From assembly GCF_030813515.1 (NCBI RefSeq), contig NZ_JAUSUK010000001.1:1240001-1304000 (forward strand): DNA of 64,000 nucleotides. The letters run 5' to 3'. The notes beneath the pieces were generated by a model. It did no database searches, was not told the DNA's origin, and saw only the letters and a program-made list of their open reading frames with translations. Position 1 is the first letter of the stretch, and each line of letters begins with the position of its first letter. Shown one piece after another: positions 30,117 through 39,722 of this stretch. The DNA comes from Rhodopseudomonas julia (GTDB lineage: Bacteria; Pseudomonadota; Alphaproteobacteria; Rhizobiales; Afifellaceae). Made by a program: the position numbers and the translations under genes.

Positions 30117-30884
30117 ATGGTCTATGGCATCATCGGCGTCGGAGCGATCGCTGAGGCGATCGTGGAAGGCTTGTGCAGCGTCGACGTGGGCGCGCCCGCA
30201 ATCGTGCTGTCGCCGCGCAATGCCGAGATTGCCGCCGATCTCGAGCAGAGATACGCAAGCGTCACCGTCGCGGAGGACAATCAGGCCGTCATCGATCGCT
30301 GCTCGGTCGTGATCCTTGCCGTCAGGCCGCAGGATGCGGCGGCGGCGCTCAAGGATCTCGTCTTTCCCAAAGAGCGCCCGGTCATCAGCCTGTTGGCCCG
30401 CACACCGCTTGCGCAGCTTTCTTCGCTCGTCGCGCCGGCCACAAAGATCGCGAGAGCCATCCCGCTGCCGCCCGTGCGCACCCGCTCAGGCATCACGCCC
30501 GTCTTCCCGGCCGGCGGGGAAGCCAAAGCCCTGTTCGAGACGCTGGGCAGCGCCGTCGAGCTGCCGAGCGAAGAGAGCTTTGAGGCTTTTGCTACGGCTT
30601 CGGCGACGGTCGCAGCACATTTCGCCTATCTCAACACCATCGCCGGATGGCTTGCCGCACAGAACGTGCCCCAGGACGCCGCGTCACGCTATATGGCTGC
30701 GGTCTTCGCTGGAGTGGCCGGCTCGCTCCAAGACGAAAAGCCGGACTTTGAGCGGCTCGCCAAAGATCACGCCACGCCTGGGGGGATCAACGAGGCGTTT
30801 CTTGCCGCCCTCACAAAGGCCGGGGTCTTCGACAAGGTGAAAGACGGTCTCGACGAGCTCGCCGCGAAAACTTCGCTTTCCTAG
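30117..30884 (+). CDS. proC: Pyrroline-5-carboxylate reductase family protein (ProC-like)
   Basis: NAD(P)-dependent reductase of 255 aa, which would make proline from pyrroline-5-carboxylate. The Rossmann motif IIGVGAIAEAIVEGL is N-terminal, followed by VVILAVRPQDAAAAL, and the C-terminal dimerisation region contains DHATPGGINEAFLAAL, equivalent to the TPGGT signature of ProC. The second Rossmann glycine positions are slightly unusual (GVGAIAEA rather than GGGNMA). AGAGGAAGCCTC precedes the ATG at 30117. It sits inside an otherwise minus-strand ABC exporter locus; a role as a dedicated or secondary ProC cannot be excluded. Confidence 0.85.
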   Translation: MVYGIIGVGAIAEAIVEGLCSVDVGAPAIVLSPRNAEIAADLEQRYASVTVAEDNQAVIDRCSVVILAVRPQDAAAALKDLVFPKERPVISLLARTPLAQLSSLVAPATKIARAIPLPPVRTRSGITPVFPAGGEAKALFETLGSAVELPSEESFEAFATASATVAAHFAYLNTIAGWLAAQNVPQDAASRYMAAVFAGVAGSLQDEKPDFERLAKDHATPGGINEAFLAALTKAGVFDKVKDGLDELAAKTSLS

Positions 30885-30900
30885 CGTTTCAGCCGGCGCG

Positions 30901-31656
30901 TCAGGCCGCCTCACCCTGCCTGCGACCGCGGGCGACATCGAGGAAGACGTCTTCCATCGTCTCGCGGCCGTAGCGCGAGATAAGCTCGGAGGGGGCGCCC
31001 TGATCGACGATGATGCCGCCCTTCATCATGACGACGTCGTCGCAGAGACGCTCAACCTCGGGCATGTTGTGCGAGGCGAGGAGAATGGTGGCGCCCCGTT
31101 CGCGGCGATAGCGCTCCAGATGGGTGCGCACCCAGTCCGCAGTATCGGGATCGAGCGAAGCGGTCGGCTCGTCTAGGAGGAGGACCTCAGGGCGATTGAT
31201 CAGGGATTTTGCCAGGGCGACGCGGGTTTTCTGTCCGGCGGAGAGCTTACCCGACGGGCGGTCGAGAAAATCCCGAAGCGCCAGCTCGCCGGCGAGCTCG
31301 TCGATGCGCTCCTTGAGGTCGGCGACACCGTAGAGCCGCCCGAAGACTTTGAGGTTCTGCCGTACGGTGAGCCGCATCGGCATTTCCACGTAGGGACTTT
31401 CGAAATTGATGCGGTGGAGCACCTGGTAGCGCTGATGCGCCATATCGGCGCCGAGGATGCGGGCTTCCCCGGAACTCGGCGTGATCAATCCCATCAGCAT
31501 GGCGATCGTCGTCGTCTTGCCGGCGCCATTGCCGCCGAGGAGGCCGGTGACGGAGGCTGCAGGGACCGAAAAGCTGATACCGTCGACGGCGCTGACCGAG
31601 CCGTAGCGCTTGGCGAGGCGGGTCACCGCAATCGGACTGACGCCCAGCTGTTGCAT
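30901..31656 (-). CDS. ABC exporter ATP-binding protein
   Basis: ABC ATPase of 251 aa. Walker A is GGNGAGKTTT, the signature is KLSAGQKTRVALAKSL and Walker B is EVLLLDEPTASLDPD; the H-loop His is in LLASHNMPEVE. The length and lack of extra domains fit an ABC-2 exporter partner. ATG 31656 with GAGGATCACGAGG upstream is used rather than the GTG five codons earlier. The permease partner is probably 29091-29891. It converges with proC, leaving only 16 bases between stops. Confidence 0.92.
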   Translation of the reverse strand: MQQLGVSPIAVTRLAKRYGSVSAVDGISFSVPAASVTGLLGGNGAGKTTTIAMLMGLITPSSGEARILGADMAHQRYQVLHRINFESPYVEMPMRLTVRQNLKVFGRLYGVADLKERIDELAGELALRDFLDRPSGKLSAGQKTRVALAKSLINRPEVLLLDEPTASLDPDTADWVRTHLERYRRERGATILLASHNMPEVERLCDDVVMMKGGIIVDQGAPSELISRYGRETMEDVFLDVARGRRQGEAA

Positions 31657-31772
31657 CCTCGTGATCCTCACGCATTGCTTCGCCGAGGCCGGGTGCAGTC
31701 CCTGCCCCCTCCGGCCGAATGGCTTTGGAAGAATTTGCTGAGATTACGGATGGAAGGCCGGGACTTCCAGCC

Positions 31773-32084
31773 TCACTCGCGCGGCTCGCGGGTCACATCT
31801 TCGCCGAACCCCCCTTCGACGAGGGCAGCAAGCGCCTCAAGCGCGGCATCCGCATCCGGCCCGACGGCGGCGATATCGATGAAACAACCGGGCGCGGCGG
31901 CAAGCGTCATCAGACCCATGATGGAGGTGCCGCCAACGCTTTGCCCGTCCTTGATCACCACGACCTCTGCATCGAAACAGCTTGCGAGCTTCACGAACTT
32001 AGCCGAAGCGCGTGCGTGAAGACCCCGCTTGTTGCAAATGGTCAGGCGCCGCAAGGGCAGGCTTTCCAGAGCGATCGTGGTCAT
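31773..32084 (-). CDS. ptsH: Phosphocarrier HPr of the PTS-Ntr-like system
   Basis: HPr (103 aa). The phosphorylatable His is His23 in NKRGLHARASAKFV, and the regulatory Ser is Ser54 in TSIMGLM, the target of HprK. A short C-terminal tail EDVTREPRE extends the usual 85-90 aa length. The ATG overlaps the EIIA stop as ATGA. In rhizobia these PTS genes carry no sugar-specific membrane component and serve carbon and nitrogen regulation; EI is not in the window. Confidence 0.96.
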   Translation of the reverse strand: MTTIALESLPLRRLTICNKRGLHARASAKFVKLASCFDAEVVVIKDGQSVGGTSIMGLMTLAAAPGCFIDIAAVGPDADAALEALAALVEGGFGEDVTREPRE

Positions 32085-32482
32085 TTGGCGGATAAGATCC
32101 GACTGGCAACGTTGATGTATTTCCGCCCGGCATCCTGCGCCGCAACCGTCGCCTCGTCGAGTTCCGCATCGCCGCGGATGCTTGCGAGCTTGATCAGCAT
32201 CGGCAGATTGACGCCGGCCACGACCTCGATGCGGCCGGGCTCCATCACCGAAATCGCAAGATTCGAAGGAGTGCCACCGAACATGTCGGTCAACAGGATC
32301 ACGCCATCGCCGGCGTCGACCTCCTGGACCGCCTGAACGATGTCCTGGCGTCGATCCTCCATATCGTCATCGGGGCCGATGGAGATCGTCGCGCAGCCCT
32401 GCTGAGGTCCCACCACATGTTCCAAAGCAGCACGAAATTCAGAAGCGAGCTGACCGTGGGTGACAAGGACTAATCCGATCAT
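32081..32482 (-). CDS. PTS mannose-family EIIA component
   Basis: EIIA-Man type domain (133 aa). The phospho-His is His9 in MIGLVLVTHGQLA, and LLTDMFGGTPSNLAI is the family signature. The start is placed at ATG 32482, since homologues begin MIGLVL; the frame is open for 15 more codons but has no better ribosome binding site. Rhizobial homologues are called manX or ptsA and receive phosphate from HPr without any EIIB/C partner. The gene lies in the chvI-chvG-hprK-EIIA-ptsH operon. Confidence 0.94.
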   Translation of the reverse strand: MIGLVLVTHGQLASEFRAALEHVVGPQQGCATISIGPDDDMEDRRQDIVQAVQEVDAGDGVILLTDMFGGTPSNLAISVMEPGRIEVVAGVNLPMLIKLASIRGDAELDEATVAAQDAGRKYINVASRILSAK

Positions 32483-32536
32483 ACGGGGTTTGCCGATCCA
32501 TTGTGCAAGGGCCGCCATCTTGGCCACAAAAATGCG

Positions 32537-32983
32537 TCACCTTGCAAGTCCCTCGCGCGACTGAAGGGCTGCAGCGAGCGCCGTTCGCACGAGCAGCAGC
32601 GTCGCAGGGCTGCGCGCTGGAGCCGGCTGGCGCGGCACGCGTATCCCGGCGATCTCCGTCACGAGATCGCCGGCATCCGGCAGACGTTCGAGAGCCGCTT
32701 CGGGGAGAAGGTCGATAACGAGGCGAATCACCGCTGCCTGTTCATGAGGCAGCCGCACGAGCCCACGGCCGCGCAGCTCCATCAGCCCCTCTGTCACGGC
32801 AGGCGGCGTGACGACGAGACGGCCATGGCAGGCGGTCAGATCGCAATAATCATCGGCAACGAGGCGCCCTCCCTCCGCAAGGATCGACCAGGCGAGCATG
32901 GATTTGCCGCTGCCCGACGCGCCTCTGATGAGAATGCCGGCGCCTTGCCAGAGAACACAGCTTGCGTGCAGCCGCAGCGACAT
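32537..32983 (-). CDS. hprK: Short HPr kinase/phosphorylase HprK
   Basis: Truncated alphaproteobacterial form (148 aa) containing only the kinase domain. The P-loop is GASGSGKS (residues 21-28), followed by the acidic motif LVADDYCDL. The N-terminal domain of Firmicute HprK is absent, which is normal in this class. It should phosphorylate HPr on the serine (Ser54 here). It begins six bases after the chvG stop and is very likely translated from the chvI-chvG transcript, coupling envelope sensing to the PTS. Confidence 0.93.
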   Translation of the reverse strand: MSLRLHASCVLWQGAGILIRGASGSGKSMLAWSILAEGGRLVADDYCDLTACHGRLVVTPPAVTEGLMELRGRGLVRLPHEQAAVIRLVIDLLPEAALERLPDAGDLVTEIAGIRVPRQPAPARSPATLLLVRTALAAALQSREGLAR

Positions 32984-32989
32984 CGTCCC

Positions 32990-34783
32990 TCAATCGGCGG
33001 CGGGCAGGACGACCGTAAAGCGCGCTCCGGCCACAGACCCGTCCTGGTTGCGCCTGTTTTCCGCAGTGATGGTGCCGCGGTGCGCCACCACGATCTGCCG
33101 CGAAATCGCAAGGCCGAGACCGGAATTGTTGCCGAAAGCCTCCTTCTCGGGACGGTCGGTATAAAAACGCTCGAAAATGCGCTCGAAATTGTCTTCCGGG
33201 ATGCCGCGGCCGTCATCATCGACCACAACCACGATACGTCCGGGCAGGCGTTCGGCAACGACGCGCACCACGCCATCATCGGGAGAGAAGGAAAGCGCGT
33301 TGTCGATCAGATTGTTGAACACCTGGCCGAGGCGGCTGTCATGGCCGAGGACGTAGAAGGCGTCCTTGCCGAATTTGCCGGCCTTCAGGCTCAAGGTGAG
33401 TTGGCTCGGATCGGTCGTGCGCACCTCGCGCGCGACACTCACCACGGCCTCAAGGAGGCGGGCAATGTCCACCGGCTCCGTATCCTCGCGCGCCAATTCG
33501 GCGTCGAGCCGGGAGGCGTCGGAGATGTCGCTGATCAGCCGATCGAGACGGCGAACGTCGTGCTTGATGACATCGAGAAGCCGTTCCCGGTTCTCCTCGC
33601 TGCGGGCGATCGGCAAGGTCTCCACCGCACTTCTGAGCGAGGTCAGCGGGTTCTTCAGCTCATGCGCAACGTCGGCGGCGAAGCGTTCGATCGCATCCAT
33701 GCGGCTGTAGAGCGCATTGGTCATATCACGCAGCGAACGCGCCAGATGGCCGATCTCGTCCTTGCGCTCGCCGAAATCGGGGATCTGCATGCGCGAACGC
33801 ACACCGCGACCGACCCTTTCCGCGGCCTGAGACAGGCGGCTGATGGGGCCTGCGATCGTGCTGGCCAGCAGGATCGACAAAAGGACGGTCGAGCTCGCAG
33901 CGACCAGGAAGACGCGGAAAATGCCCATGCGCTCGGCATGCACGATCGCGTCGATGTCGCCCGATTCCGTCGACAACAGCAGGGCGCCGAGAACCGCACG
34001 GAAGCGCTGGACGGGCACAGCGACGGACACGATCAGTCCGCCATCTTCGCCGACACGGACCACGGAGCCCGCCTGGCCCGAGAGCGCATTGACCACTTCG
34101 GGATAGGCCCGTCCGTCGCCGGCACCGACCTCGTGATATTTCGGCAGATCGCCCCGCCGCAGCCAGAGACGGAATTTGTCCCAGGATTTGTCCCACCAGG
34201 AGCGGGTCTCTTCCGGCGCGGGCAGATCGAAGCGCAGGATCTGACCGCGCGTATAAAGGCCTTTGGAATCGACGATCAGATTGCCTTCCTGATCGTAAAG
34301 GCGGCCGCGAATGCGCGTCGGCGTCATCAGCCGCTTCAACAAGGGCGCAACACGCTCAGGATTGATCGGAAAATCAGCCGATGTCTCGCCGACATCGAAG
34401 GGGGAGACGCTTTCGCCCGCCTGCAATTCCAGGAGCTTGTCAGGGTCGATGGTGATCGCGTCGGTTTCGACGGTCGCCTGCGCGGCGATCGCCGCTGCAA
34501 TGATCTCACCCTGCGTTCTCAGGCTCTCGACGCGCGCATCGATCAAGCCGGCGCGAAACTGGTTGAGGTAAAGGACGGCAAGGACGAGCGCGATGAGCCC
34601 AGCGAGATTGAGAGTGACGATGCGCCGGCTGACGCTCGAAAAACTCGCCTGGGCCAGAATCGACAGACCACGGGCGAACGGCAGGACCAGGAGCCGCCGC
34701 CAGCGTCGGCGCCTGGCCGCTTCACTGTGCCGCGGCGTCTCCTCACGCCCGTGCGTCTTGCCTGGATGCGTCTCAGCCACCAT
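32990..34783 (-). CDS. chvG: Sensor histidine kinase ChvG (ExoS family)
   Basis: Membrane sensor kinase (597 aa). Transmembrane segments are at about 55-75 and 290-311, enclosing a roughly 215-residue periplasmic domain. HAMP follows at about 311-365, then HisKA with DVAHELKNPLTS (phospho-His374) and HATPase with NLIDNALSFS, VDDDGRGIP and GLGLAISRQI. Rhizobial homologues sense acid pH or envelope state and control exopolysaccharide, motility and virulence or symbiosis genes. It starts 14 bases after the chvI stop, and hprK follows six bases later. Confidence 0.96.
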   Translation of the reverse strand: MVAETHPGKTHGREETPRHSEAARRRRWRRLLVLPFARGLSILAQASFSSVSRRIVTLNLAGLIALVLAVLYLNQFRAGLIDARVESLRTQGEIIAAAIAAQATVETDAITIDPDKLLELQAGESVSPFDVGETSADFPINPERVAPLLKRLMTPTRIRGRLYDQEGNLIVDSKGLYTRGQILRFDLPAPEETRSWWDKSWDKFRLWLRRGDLPKYHEVGAGDGRAYPEVVNALSGQAGSVVRVGEDGGLIVSVAVPVQRFRAVLGALLLSTESGDIDAIVHAERMGIFRVFLVAASSTVLLSILLASTIAGPISRLSQAAERVGRGVRSRMQIPDFGERKDEIGHLARSLRDMTNALYSRMDAIERFAADVAHELKNPLTSLRSAVETLPIARSEENRERLLDVIKHDVRRLDRLISDISDASRLDAELAREDTEPVDIARLLEAVVSVAREVRTTDPSQLTLSLKAGKFGKDAFYVLGHDSRLGQVFNNLIDNALSFSPDDGVVRVVAERLPGRIVVVVDDDGRGIPEDNFERIFERFYTDRPEKEAFGNNSGLGLAISRQIVVAHRGTITAENRRNQDGSVAGARFTVVLPAAD

Positions 34784-34797
34784 GGGCTAAAGCGCTC

Positions 34798-35499
34798 TCA
34801 TGTCTCGCGGAAGCGATATCCGACACCGTAGAGGGTCTCGATCATATTGAACTCGTCATCGACGGCCTTGAACTTCTTGCGAAGCCGCTTGATGTGGCTG
34901 TCGATGGTGCGGTCATCCACATAGACCTGATCGTCATAGGCCGCATCCATCAGCGCGTTGCGGCTTTTGACCACGCCCGGGCGCTGAGCCAGCGCAAAGA
35001 GAATCAGAAACTCCGTGACGGTCAGGGTCACATTCTCGTTATTCCAGGTGCAGGTGTGGCGCTCCTGATCCATGACAAGGGCGCCGCGCTCCAATGTCTT
35101 CGAACTGTCGCCGGTGCGCGCGGGGCCCATTTCCTTAGGCTGAGCGCGGCGCAGGACGGCGCGTACTCGTTCGACCAGAAGGCGCTGTGAGAACGGCTTC
35201 TTGATGAAATCGTCAGCCCCCATTTTGAGGCCGAAAAGCTCGTCGATCTCTTCGTCCTTCGAGGTCAAGAAGATCACGGGAAGGTCGGTCTTCTGCCGCA
35301 GCTTGCGCAGGAGCTCCATGCCGTCCATGCGCGGCATCTTGATATCGAGGATGGCGAGGTCTGGTGGGGCCTGCGTCAGCCCGTCCAGCGCGGAGGCGCC
35401 GTCGTTGAAGGTGGTGACGCGATAGCCTTCCGATTCCAGCGTCATCGCCACGGAAGTCAGGATGTTGCGATCGTCATCCACGAGTGCGATGGTCGCCAT
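34798..35499 (-). CDS. chvI: Response regulator ChvI (OmpR family)
   Basis: OmpR/PhoB-type regulator (233 aa). The receiver has phospho-Asp52 in [13 protein letters not shown] and Lys in FIKKPFS; the winged-helix DNA-binding domain has [10 protein letters not shown] and ends [12 protein letters not shown]. The ATG at 35499 is preceded by TAGGAGCATCACCC, so the long open frame upstream (to 36105) is antisense to pckA and rejected. It is cotranscribed with chvG and divergent from pckA; in Sinorhizobium and Agrobacterium ChvI influences this region. Confidence 0.97.
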   Translation of the reverse strand: MATIALVDDDRNILTSVAMTLESEGYRVTTFNDGASALDGLTQAPPDLAILDIKMPRMDGMELLRKLRQKTDLPVIFLTSKDEEIDELFGLKMGADDFIKKPFSQRLLVERVRAVLRRAQPKEMGPARTGDSSKTLERGALVMDQERHTCTWNNENVTLTVTEFLILFALAQRPGVVKSRNALMDAAYDDQVYVDDRTIDSHIKRLRKKFKAVDDEFNMIETLYGVGYRFRET

Positions 35500-35788
35500 G
35501 GGTGATGCTCCTACGGGTGGTTTGCGGCGGCAAAGACTGCGCCTGCGCCGCTCTTGTGACAGAATGCGAACGAATTGTGGCAGGTTGCACAAAAAATGCC
35601 GTTGCGGAACATGAGAAATCTGTAAGGTTCCATAACTTAAAAGATGCCTGCCATCGCAGAGGCACAACTGCGAATTAGGGATCAGAGTTGCAAATGTCGC
35701 TCTTGCGACTGCGCATATCACCCGTCTATGCAGAAACAGGAGTGGCCGGCTCCGGGGGGATGTCCGGCCCAAAGACATATAGGAGTGA
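35500..35788. promoter_or_regulatory. Divergent chvI / pckA control region with leader hairpins
   Basis: A 289-bp intergenic region shared by chvI (-) and pckA (+). Inverted repeats seen: GTCGC-TCTT-GCGAC at 35696-35709 and GGCCGG (35744-35749) with CCGGCC (35764-35769). The second lies 11 bases before the pckA ribosome binding site AGGAG (35781-35785), so it would be in the 5' leader. No exact sigma70 or ChvI motif could be assigned. Confidence 0.5.
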
Positions 35789-37405
35789 ATGGTGGAGGAG
35801 AGTGGCAAGCGCAACCCCGCATGCGGGGTCGAAGCTGTTGGGCTTGATAGGGTCAAAAGGGTTTTCTGGAATCTTCCGCAGGCGGAGCTTGCCGAGCACG
35901 CCATCCGGCGAGGCGAGGCCCGCTTTTCTTCAGACGGTGCCGTTGTCGCCACGACGGGCAAGCACACCGGTCGGTCGCCGAAGGACAAGTTCATCGTCCG
36001 CGACGAGAAGACGGAAAACACCATCTGGTGGGGTGGCAACGGCGCCATGGAGCCGGACGCCTTCGAGCGTCTGCGCGAGGATTTTCTCGCCCATGCCGAC
36101 GGCATGACGCTTTATGCACAGGACATGTGCGGCGGCGCCGATCCGGTTCATCGCCTCAATGTGCGTGTCTATACCGAGCTCGCCTGGCATTCGCTGTTCA
36201 TTCATAACCTCCTGCGCGTACCCGACGCAGAGGCCCGCGCCTCCTTCCTGCCGGAGTTTACGGTCATCGATCTGCCGAGCTTCAAGGCGGATCCCGAGCG
36301 GCATGGCTGCCGCACCGAAACCGTGATCGCCGTCAACTTCTCGAAGAAGCTCATCCTCATCGGCGGGTCCGCCTATGCCGGCGAGATCAAGAAGTCGGTC
36401 TTCACGCTTCTCAACTATCTCCTGCCGGAGAAGGGCGTGATGCCGATGCATTGCTCGGCCAACGAAGCCGACAATGGCGACGTCGCCATCTTCTTCGGCC
36501 TGTCGGGCACCGGCAAGACGACGTTGTCGGCCGATCCTGAGCGCACGCTCATCGGCGACGACGAGCATGGCTGGAGCGAAAACGGCGTCTTCAATTTCGA
36601 AGGCGGCTGCTATGCGAAGACGATCCGGCTTTCCGCTGAGCAGGAGCCGGAAATCTACGCGGCCTCGACGCGCTTCGGCACAGTTCTGGAAAACGTCGTC
36701 CTCGACGAAGATACGCGCAAGCCGGACTTCGACGACGGATCGCTGACGGAAAACACGCGCTCCGCCTATCCGCTCGACTATATCGCCAATGCGAGCGAGA
36801 CGGGCATGGGTGGTCAGCCCAACCATATCGTCATGCTGACCTGCGACGCGTTCGGCGTTCTGCCGCCGATCTCCAAGCTCACGGCCGAGCAGGCGATGGT
36901 ACATTTCCTGTCCGGCTATACCGCCAAGGTGGCAGGCACCGAACGCGGTGTGACCGAACCGGAAGCGACCTTCTCGACCTGCTTCGGCGCACCGTTCATG
37001 CCGCGCCTTCCCGCCGTCTATGGCGATCTGCTGCGCGAGCACATCAACAAGCACGCCGTCACCTGCTGGCTGGTCAACACCGGCTGGAGTGGCGGCCCCT
37101 ACGGCGTCGGCAAGCGCATGCCGCTGAAGCTGACGCGGCGGCTGCTGGAAGCCGCGCTTGAAGGCACGCTCGAGAAAGCGCCGATGGAAAGGGAGCCGGT
37201 CTTCGGCCTTGAGATCCCGACCGAGCTCGAGGGCGTCGATGGCAAGGTTCTGCATCCACGCGAAACCTGGAGCGACAAGGCGGCCTACGACCGTCAGGCC
37301 GAGAAGCTCCTGGAAATGTTCTCTGAGAACTTCAAGCAATTCGCCGACGACGTCGATGCAGAGGTTCTGGCCGCCGCGCCGCGTCTGAAGGATGCCGCCG
37401 AATAG
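35789..37405 (+). CDS. pckA: Phosphoenolpyruvate carboxykinase (ATP) PckA
   Basis: ATP-dependent PEPCK (538 aa, normal length), which converts oxaloacetate to PEP in gluconeogenesis. The P-loop [11 protein letters not shown] (237-247), the metal-binding GDDEHGW (256-262) and the substrate-binding TGRSPKDKF are intact. The ATG follows ATAGGAGTGA. It is divergent from chvI, the standard rhizobial arrangement. A strong hairpin terminator follows, so pckA is monocistronic. With PHB depolymerase and dicarboxylate genes elsewhere in the window it points to growth on organic acids. Confidence 0.98.
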   Translation: MVEESGKRNPACGVEAVGLDRVKRVFWNLPQAELAEHAIRRGEARFSSDGAVVATTGKHTGRSPKDKFIVRDEKTENTIWWGGNGAMEPDAFERLREDFLAHADGMTLYAQDMCGGADPVHRLNVRVYTELAWHSLFIHNLLRVPDAEARASFLPEFTVIDLPSFKADPERHGCRTETVIAVNFSKKLILIGGSAYAGEIKKSVFTLLNYLLPEKGVMPMHCSANEADNGDVAIFFGLSGTGKTTLSADPERTLIGDDEHGWSENGVFNFEGGCYAKTIRLSAEQEPEIYAASTRFGTVLENVVLDEDTRKPDFDDGSLTENTRSAYPLDYIANASETGMGGQPNHIVMLTCDAFGVLPPISKLTAEQAMVHFLSGYTAKVAGTERGVTEPEATFSTCFGAPFMPRLPAVYGDLLREHINKHAVTCWLVNTGWSGGPYGVGKRMPLKLTRRLLEAALEGTLEKAPMEREPVFGLEIPTELEGVDGKVLHPRETWSDKAAYDRQAEKLLEMFSENFKQFADDVDAEVLAAAPRLKDAAE

Positions 37406-37428
37406 GCGACGCGGTCATCTTTGTTGTC

Positions 37429-37464
37429 ACGGCCGGCGTATCGCAACGGTGCGCCGGCCGTTTT
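37429..37464 (+). terminator. Rho-independent terminator after pckA
   Basis: ACGGCCGGCG at 37429-37438 pairs fully with CGCCGGCCGT at 37452-37461, followed by TTTG. This 10-bp perfect stem lies 24 bases beyond the pckA stop. Confidence 0.85.
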
Positions 37465-37545
37465 GTATCTGGCCTCGGGACCCGTCCAATGCATATCGGG
37501 TGTCGGTTCATCGTTTTGGTCTCATCTGCGGCTTAGCGAGGCTTC

Positions 37546-39018
37546 ATGGGCAAAGAGCAGGCAAAGGGGGCTGTCGCCTGCGGCCATCCTGAGACGGCGG
37601 CCGCTGCGGTCGCTATCCTCTGTGAAGGCGGCAATGCGGTCGATGCCTGCATCGGGGCGCTCCTCACCGCCTGCGTCACCGAACCGATCCTTGCCGCGCC
37701 GGGCGGGGGCGGTTTTCTCATGGCCTATGACGGCGCACGGCCGCATCTCTTCGACTTCTTCTGCGATGCGCCGCTCGCCCTGCCGCCTGACGGGGATATC
37801 GAGTTCTTCGAGATCCACGCCGATTTCGGCGAGACCACGCAGTCCTTCCATATCGGCGCCGGCGCAGCCGCAACGCCCGGTTTTCTCGCCGGGATCACGG
37901 CCGCCTCGCAAAAGCTCGGCCGCCTGCCGCTCAGCGATCTCGTCGAGCCTGCTCTCGCGGCTGCCCGCAAAGGTGTGACGATCACGCCGCTGCAGGCACG
38001 CATGTTCGAGATCGTCGAGCCGATCATCACCGCGGATGCGCAGGTGCACCGCCTCTTCGCGCCCTCGGGGCGGCTTCTGAGAGCCGGAGAAGTCTTCCGC
38101 AACGAGGCACTTGCAGAGGCCTTCCAGGAAGTGGGTGCTGGACGTCTTGCCACGCTCGAAGCGGCCATGATCGAGCAATGCACCGCCCATGGCGGCCTCC
38201 TGGAAGAGGCGGATTTTCGCCGCTATCAGGTGCAGGAGCGCAATCCGCTCGCCCTCATCCTCGGCGACACCACGCTCTTCCTCAATCCGCCTCCAGCCCT
38301 CGGAGGCACGCTCTCGGCGATCGCGCTTCAGGCGCTCGTCCGGCTGAAGCGAAGTGACGGACCCGCCAGGCTGACAGCTCTCAAAGACATGGAGAAAGCC
38401 CGTCTTTCCGGCAATTTCGACGTGCTCCTTGCGATCCGGGACGACGATGATAGGCCAAGCCGCGTCGTCAGCCGCGGCACCACGCATGTGAGCGTCGTCG
38501 ACAGTGCCGGTATGGCAGCCGCCGCCACCGTCTCCAATGGCGAGGGCAACGGCCGCATGGTGCCCGGAATGGGCTTCATGCTCAACAACATGCTGGGCGA
38601 GGAAGATTTGAACCCGAAGGGCTTCCACGCCTGCGAGGCGGGCATGCGCCTCTCCTCCATGATGGCACCGACGCTGGCGCTCAGCGAGGATGGCCCGATC
38701 ACGGCGCTCGGTACGGGCGGTTCCTCGCGTATCCGCACAGCGATCTTCAACGTCGCTGCAAACCTGCTTCTTGAGAACGCGGATGCGGACACAGCCGTAT
38801 CGGCGCCGCGTCTGCATTTCGAGAACGGTCGGCTCGACGTGGAAGCGGCCGGCGAGCGGCCCGACCTCAAGGCTCTGAGAGATATCGAGCCGGAGCTCAA
38901 GGCCTGGCGCGAGCGCTCGCTCTATTTCGGCGGCGTGCATGTCGCTGAAAGCGACGGAAAAGGTGGCTTCTCAGGCGCCGGCGATCCGCGTCGCGGCGGC
39001 GTCTTCACGTGCGCCTGA
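37546..39018 (+). CDS. Gamma-glutamyltransferase family (Ntn-hydrolase) protein with substituted substrate site
   Basis: GGT-like Ntn-hydrolase of 490 aa. It should self-cleave before Thr312 in SRGTTHVSVVD, the catalytic nucleophile. The oxyanion-type GTGGSSRI and the SSM motif RLSSMMAPT are kept. The Arg that binds the gamma-glutamyl carboxylate in E. coli GGT (DFREMAP) is replaced: here DFFCDAP (residues 70-76), and the post-nucleophile TLNTTFG-like segment reads TVSNGEGNG. There is no signal peptide, so it is probably cytosolic. The substrate is therefore doubtful and may be an amide or cephalosporin-like compound rather than glutathione. It follows pckA after its terminator. Confidence 0.82.
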   Translation: MGKEQAKGAVACGHPETAAAAVAILCEGGNAVDACIGALLTACVTEPILAAPGGGGFLMAYDGARPHLFDFFCDAPLALPPDGDIEFFEIHADFGETTQSFHIGAGAAATPGFLAGITAASQKLGRLPLSDLVEPALAAARKGVTITPLQARMFEIVEPIITADAQVHRLFAPSGRLLRAGEVFRNEALAEAFQEVGAGRLATLEAAMIEQCTAHGGLLEEADFRRYQVQERNPLALILGDTTLFLNPPPALGGTLSAIALQALVRLKRSDGPARLTALKDMEKARLSGNFDVLLAIRDDDDRPSRVVSRGTTHVSVVDSAGMAAAATVSNGEGNGRMVPGMGFMLNNMLGEEDLNPKGFHACEAGMRLSSMMAPTLALSEDGPITALGTGGSSRIRTAIFNVAANLLLENADADTAVSAPRLHFENGRLDVEAAGERPDLKALRDIEPELKAWRERSLYFGGVHVAESDGKGGFSGAGDPRRGGVFTCA

Positions 39019-39022
39019 GGCC

Positions 39023-39718
39023 TTATCTCTTGCTGAAGCTCAGATAAGCAGGCCGGCGCCCTTCGCGCAGCGCCTTCGCCTCGTAGCGCGTGCCCGGCCA
39101 ACCGGGATAAGGCTCGTGCCAATCCGCCACCGTCTCCGCCGGCCATACGAAGCCACCGTGGCGCAGAACCCGGATCATCGTCCAATCGACATAAGAGGGA
39201 ATGTCGCTTGCAAAGCGGAAAACCCCGCCCGGGCGCAGCGCTCGATGAATGCGCGCAAGGTTTTCGGCATTGACGAAACGCCGCTTCCAATGCCGCCGCT
39301 TCGGCCAGGGATCGGGGTAGAGGAGATCGACGCGCAAAAGGCTTTTCGAGGGCAGCCAATCGAGGAGGTCCGCCGCGTCGCCATCATAGAGCCGGATGTT
39401 CGTCAGCTCTTCGCCTTCGATCGCGGCGACGGCCTTCGCCATGCCGTTCACGAAAGGCTCGACCCCGAAGAAGCCGCAGGAGGGCGCTTTGCGGGCTTCG
39501 TGGATCAGATGCTCGCCCCCGCCGAAGCCGATCTCCAGGCGCACGTCATCGACGCGAGCCGCAAAAAGCTCGGCCGGATCGTCAGAGAGCGGCTCACTCA
39601 GATCGAGAGCAAGCTGCGGTAGAAGGCGCTCCATGAGCGCCTCGCGATGAGCAGTGAGCCTCTTTCCCTTGCGGCGCCCGTGAAGCGAGCTTGCTGTCGG
39701 CCGGTCCGCGGCCGACAC
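39023..39718 (-). CDS. trmB: tRNA (guanine-N7-)-methyltransferase TrmB
   Basis: SAM-dependent methyltransferase (231 aa) for m7G46 of tRNA. The SAM site appears as [18 protein letters not shown], and the catalytic [18 protein letters not shown] block is diagnostic. GTG 39718, just after the metK stop, is preferred; the frame is open 37 codons further into metK, but TrmB proteins begin near this point with a GRR.GK segment (HGRRKGKRL here). The upstream AGAAG is a weak ribosome binding site and suggests coupling to metK. Confidence 0.93.
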   Translation of the reverse strand: MSAADRPTASSLHGRRKGKRLTAHREALMERLLPQLALDLSEPLSDDPAELFAARVDDVRLEIGFGGGEHLIHEARKAPSCGFFGVEPFVNGMAKAVAAIEGEELTNIRLYDGDAADLLDWLPSKSLLRVDLLYPDPWPKRRHWKRRFVNAENLARIHRALRPGGVFRFASDIPSYVDWTMIRVLRHGGFVWPAETVADWHEPYPGWPGTRYEAKALREGRRPAYLSFSKR

Positions 39719-39722
39719 CTTC

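Noticed and set aside
32501-34831. 776-codon plus-strand open frame opposite hprK and chvG
   Set aside because: It is antisense to two genes with intact motifs and has low-complexity Arg- and Asp-rich composition without domains.
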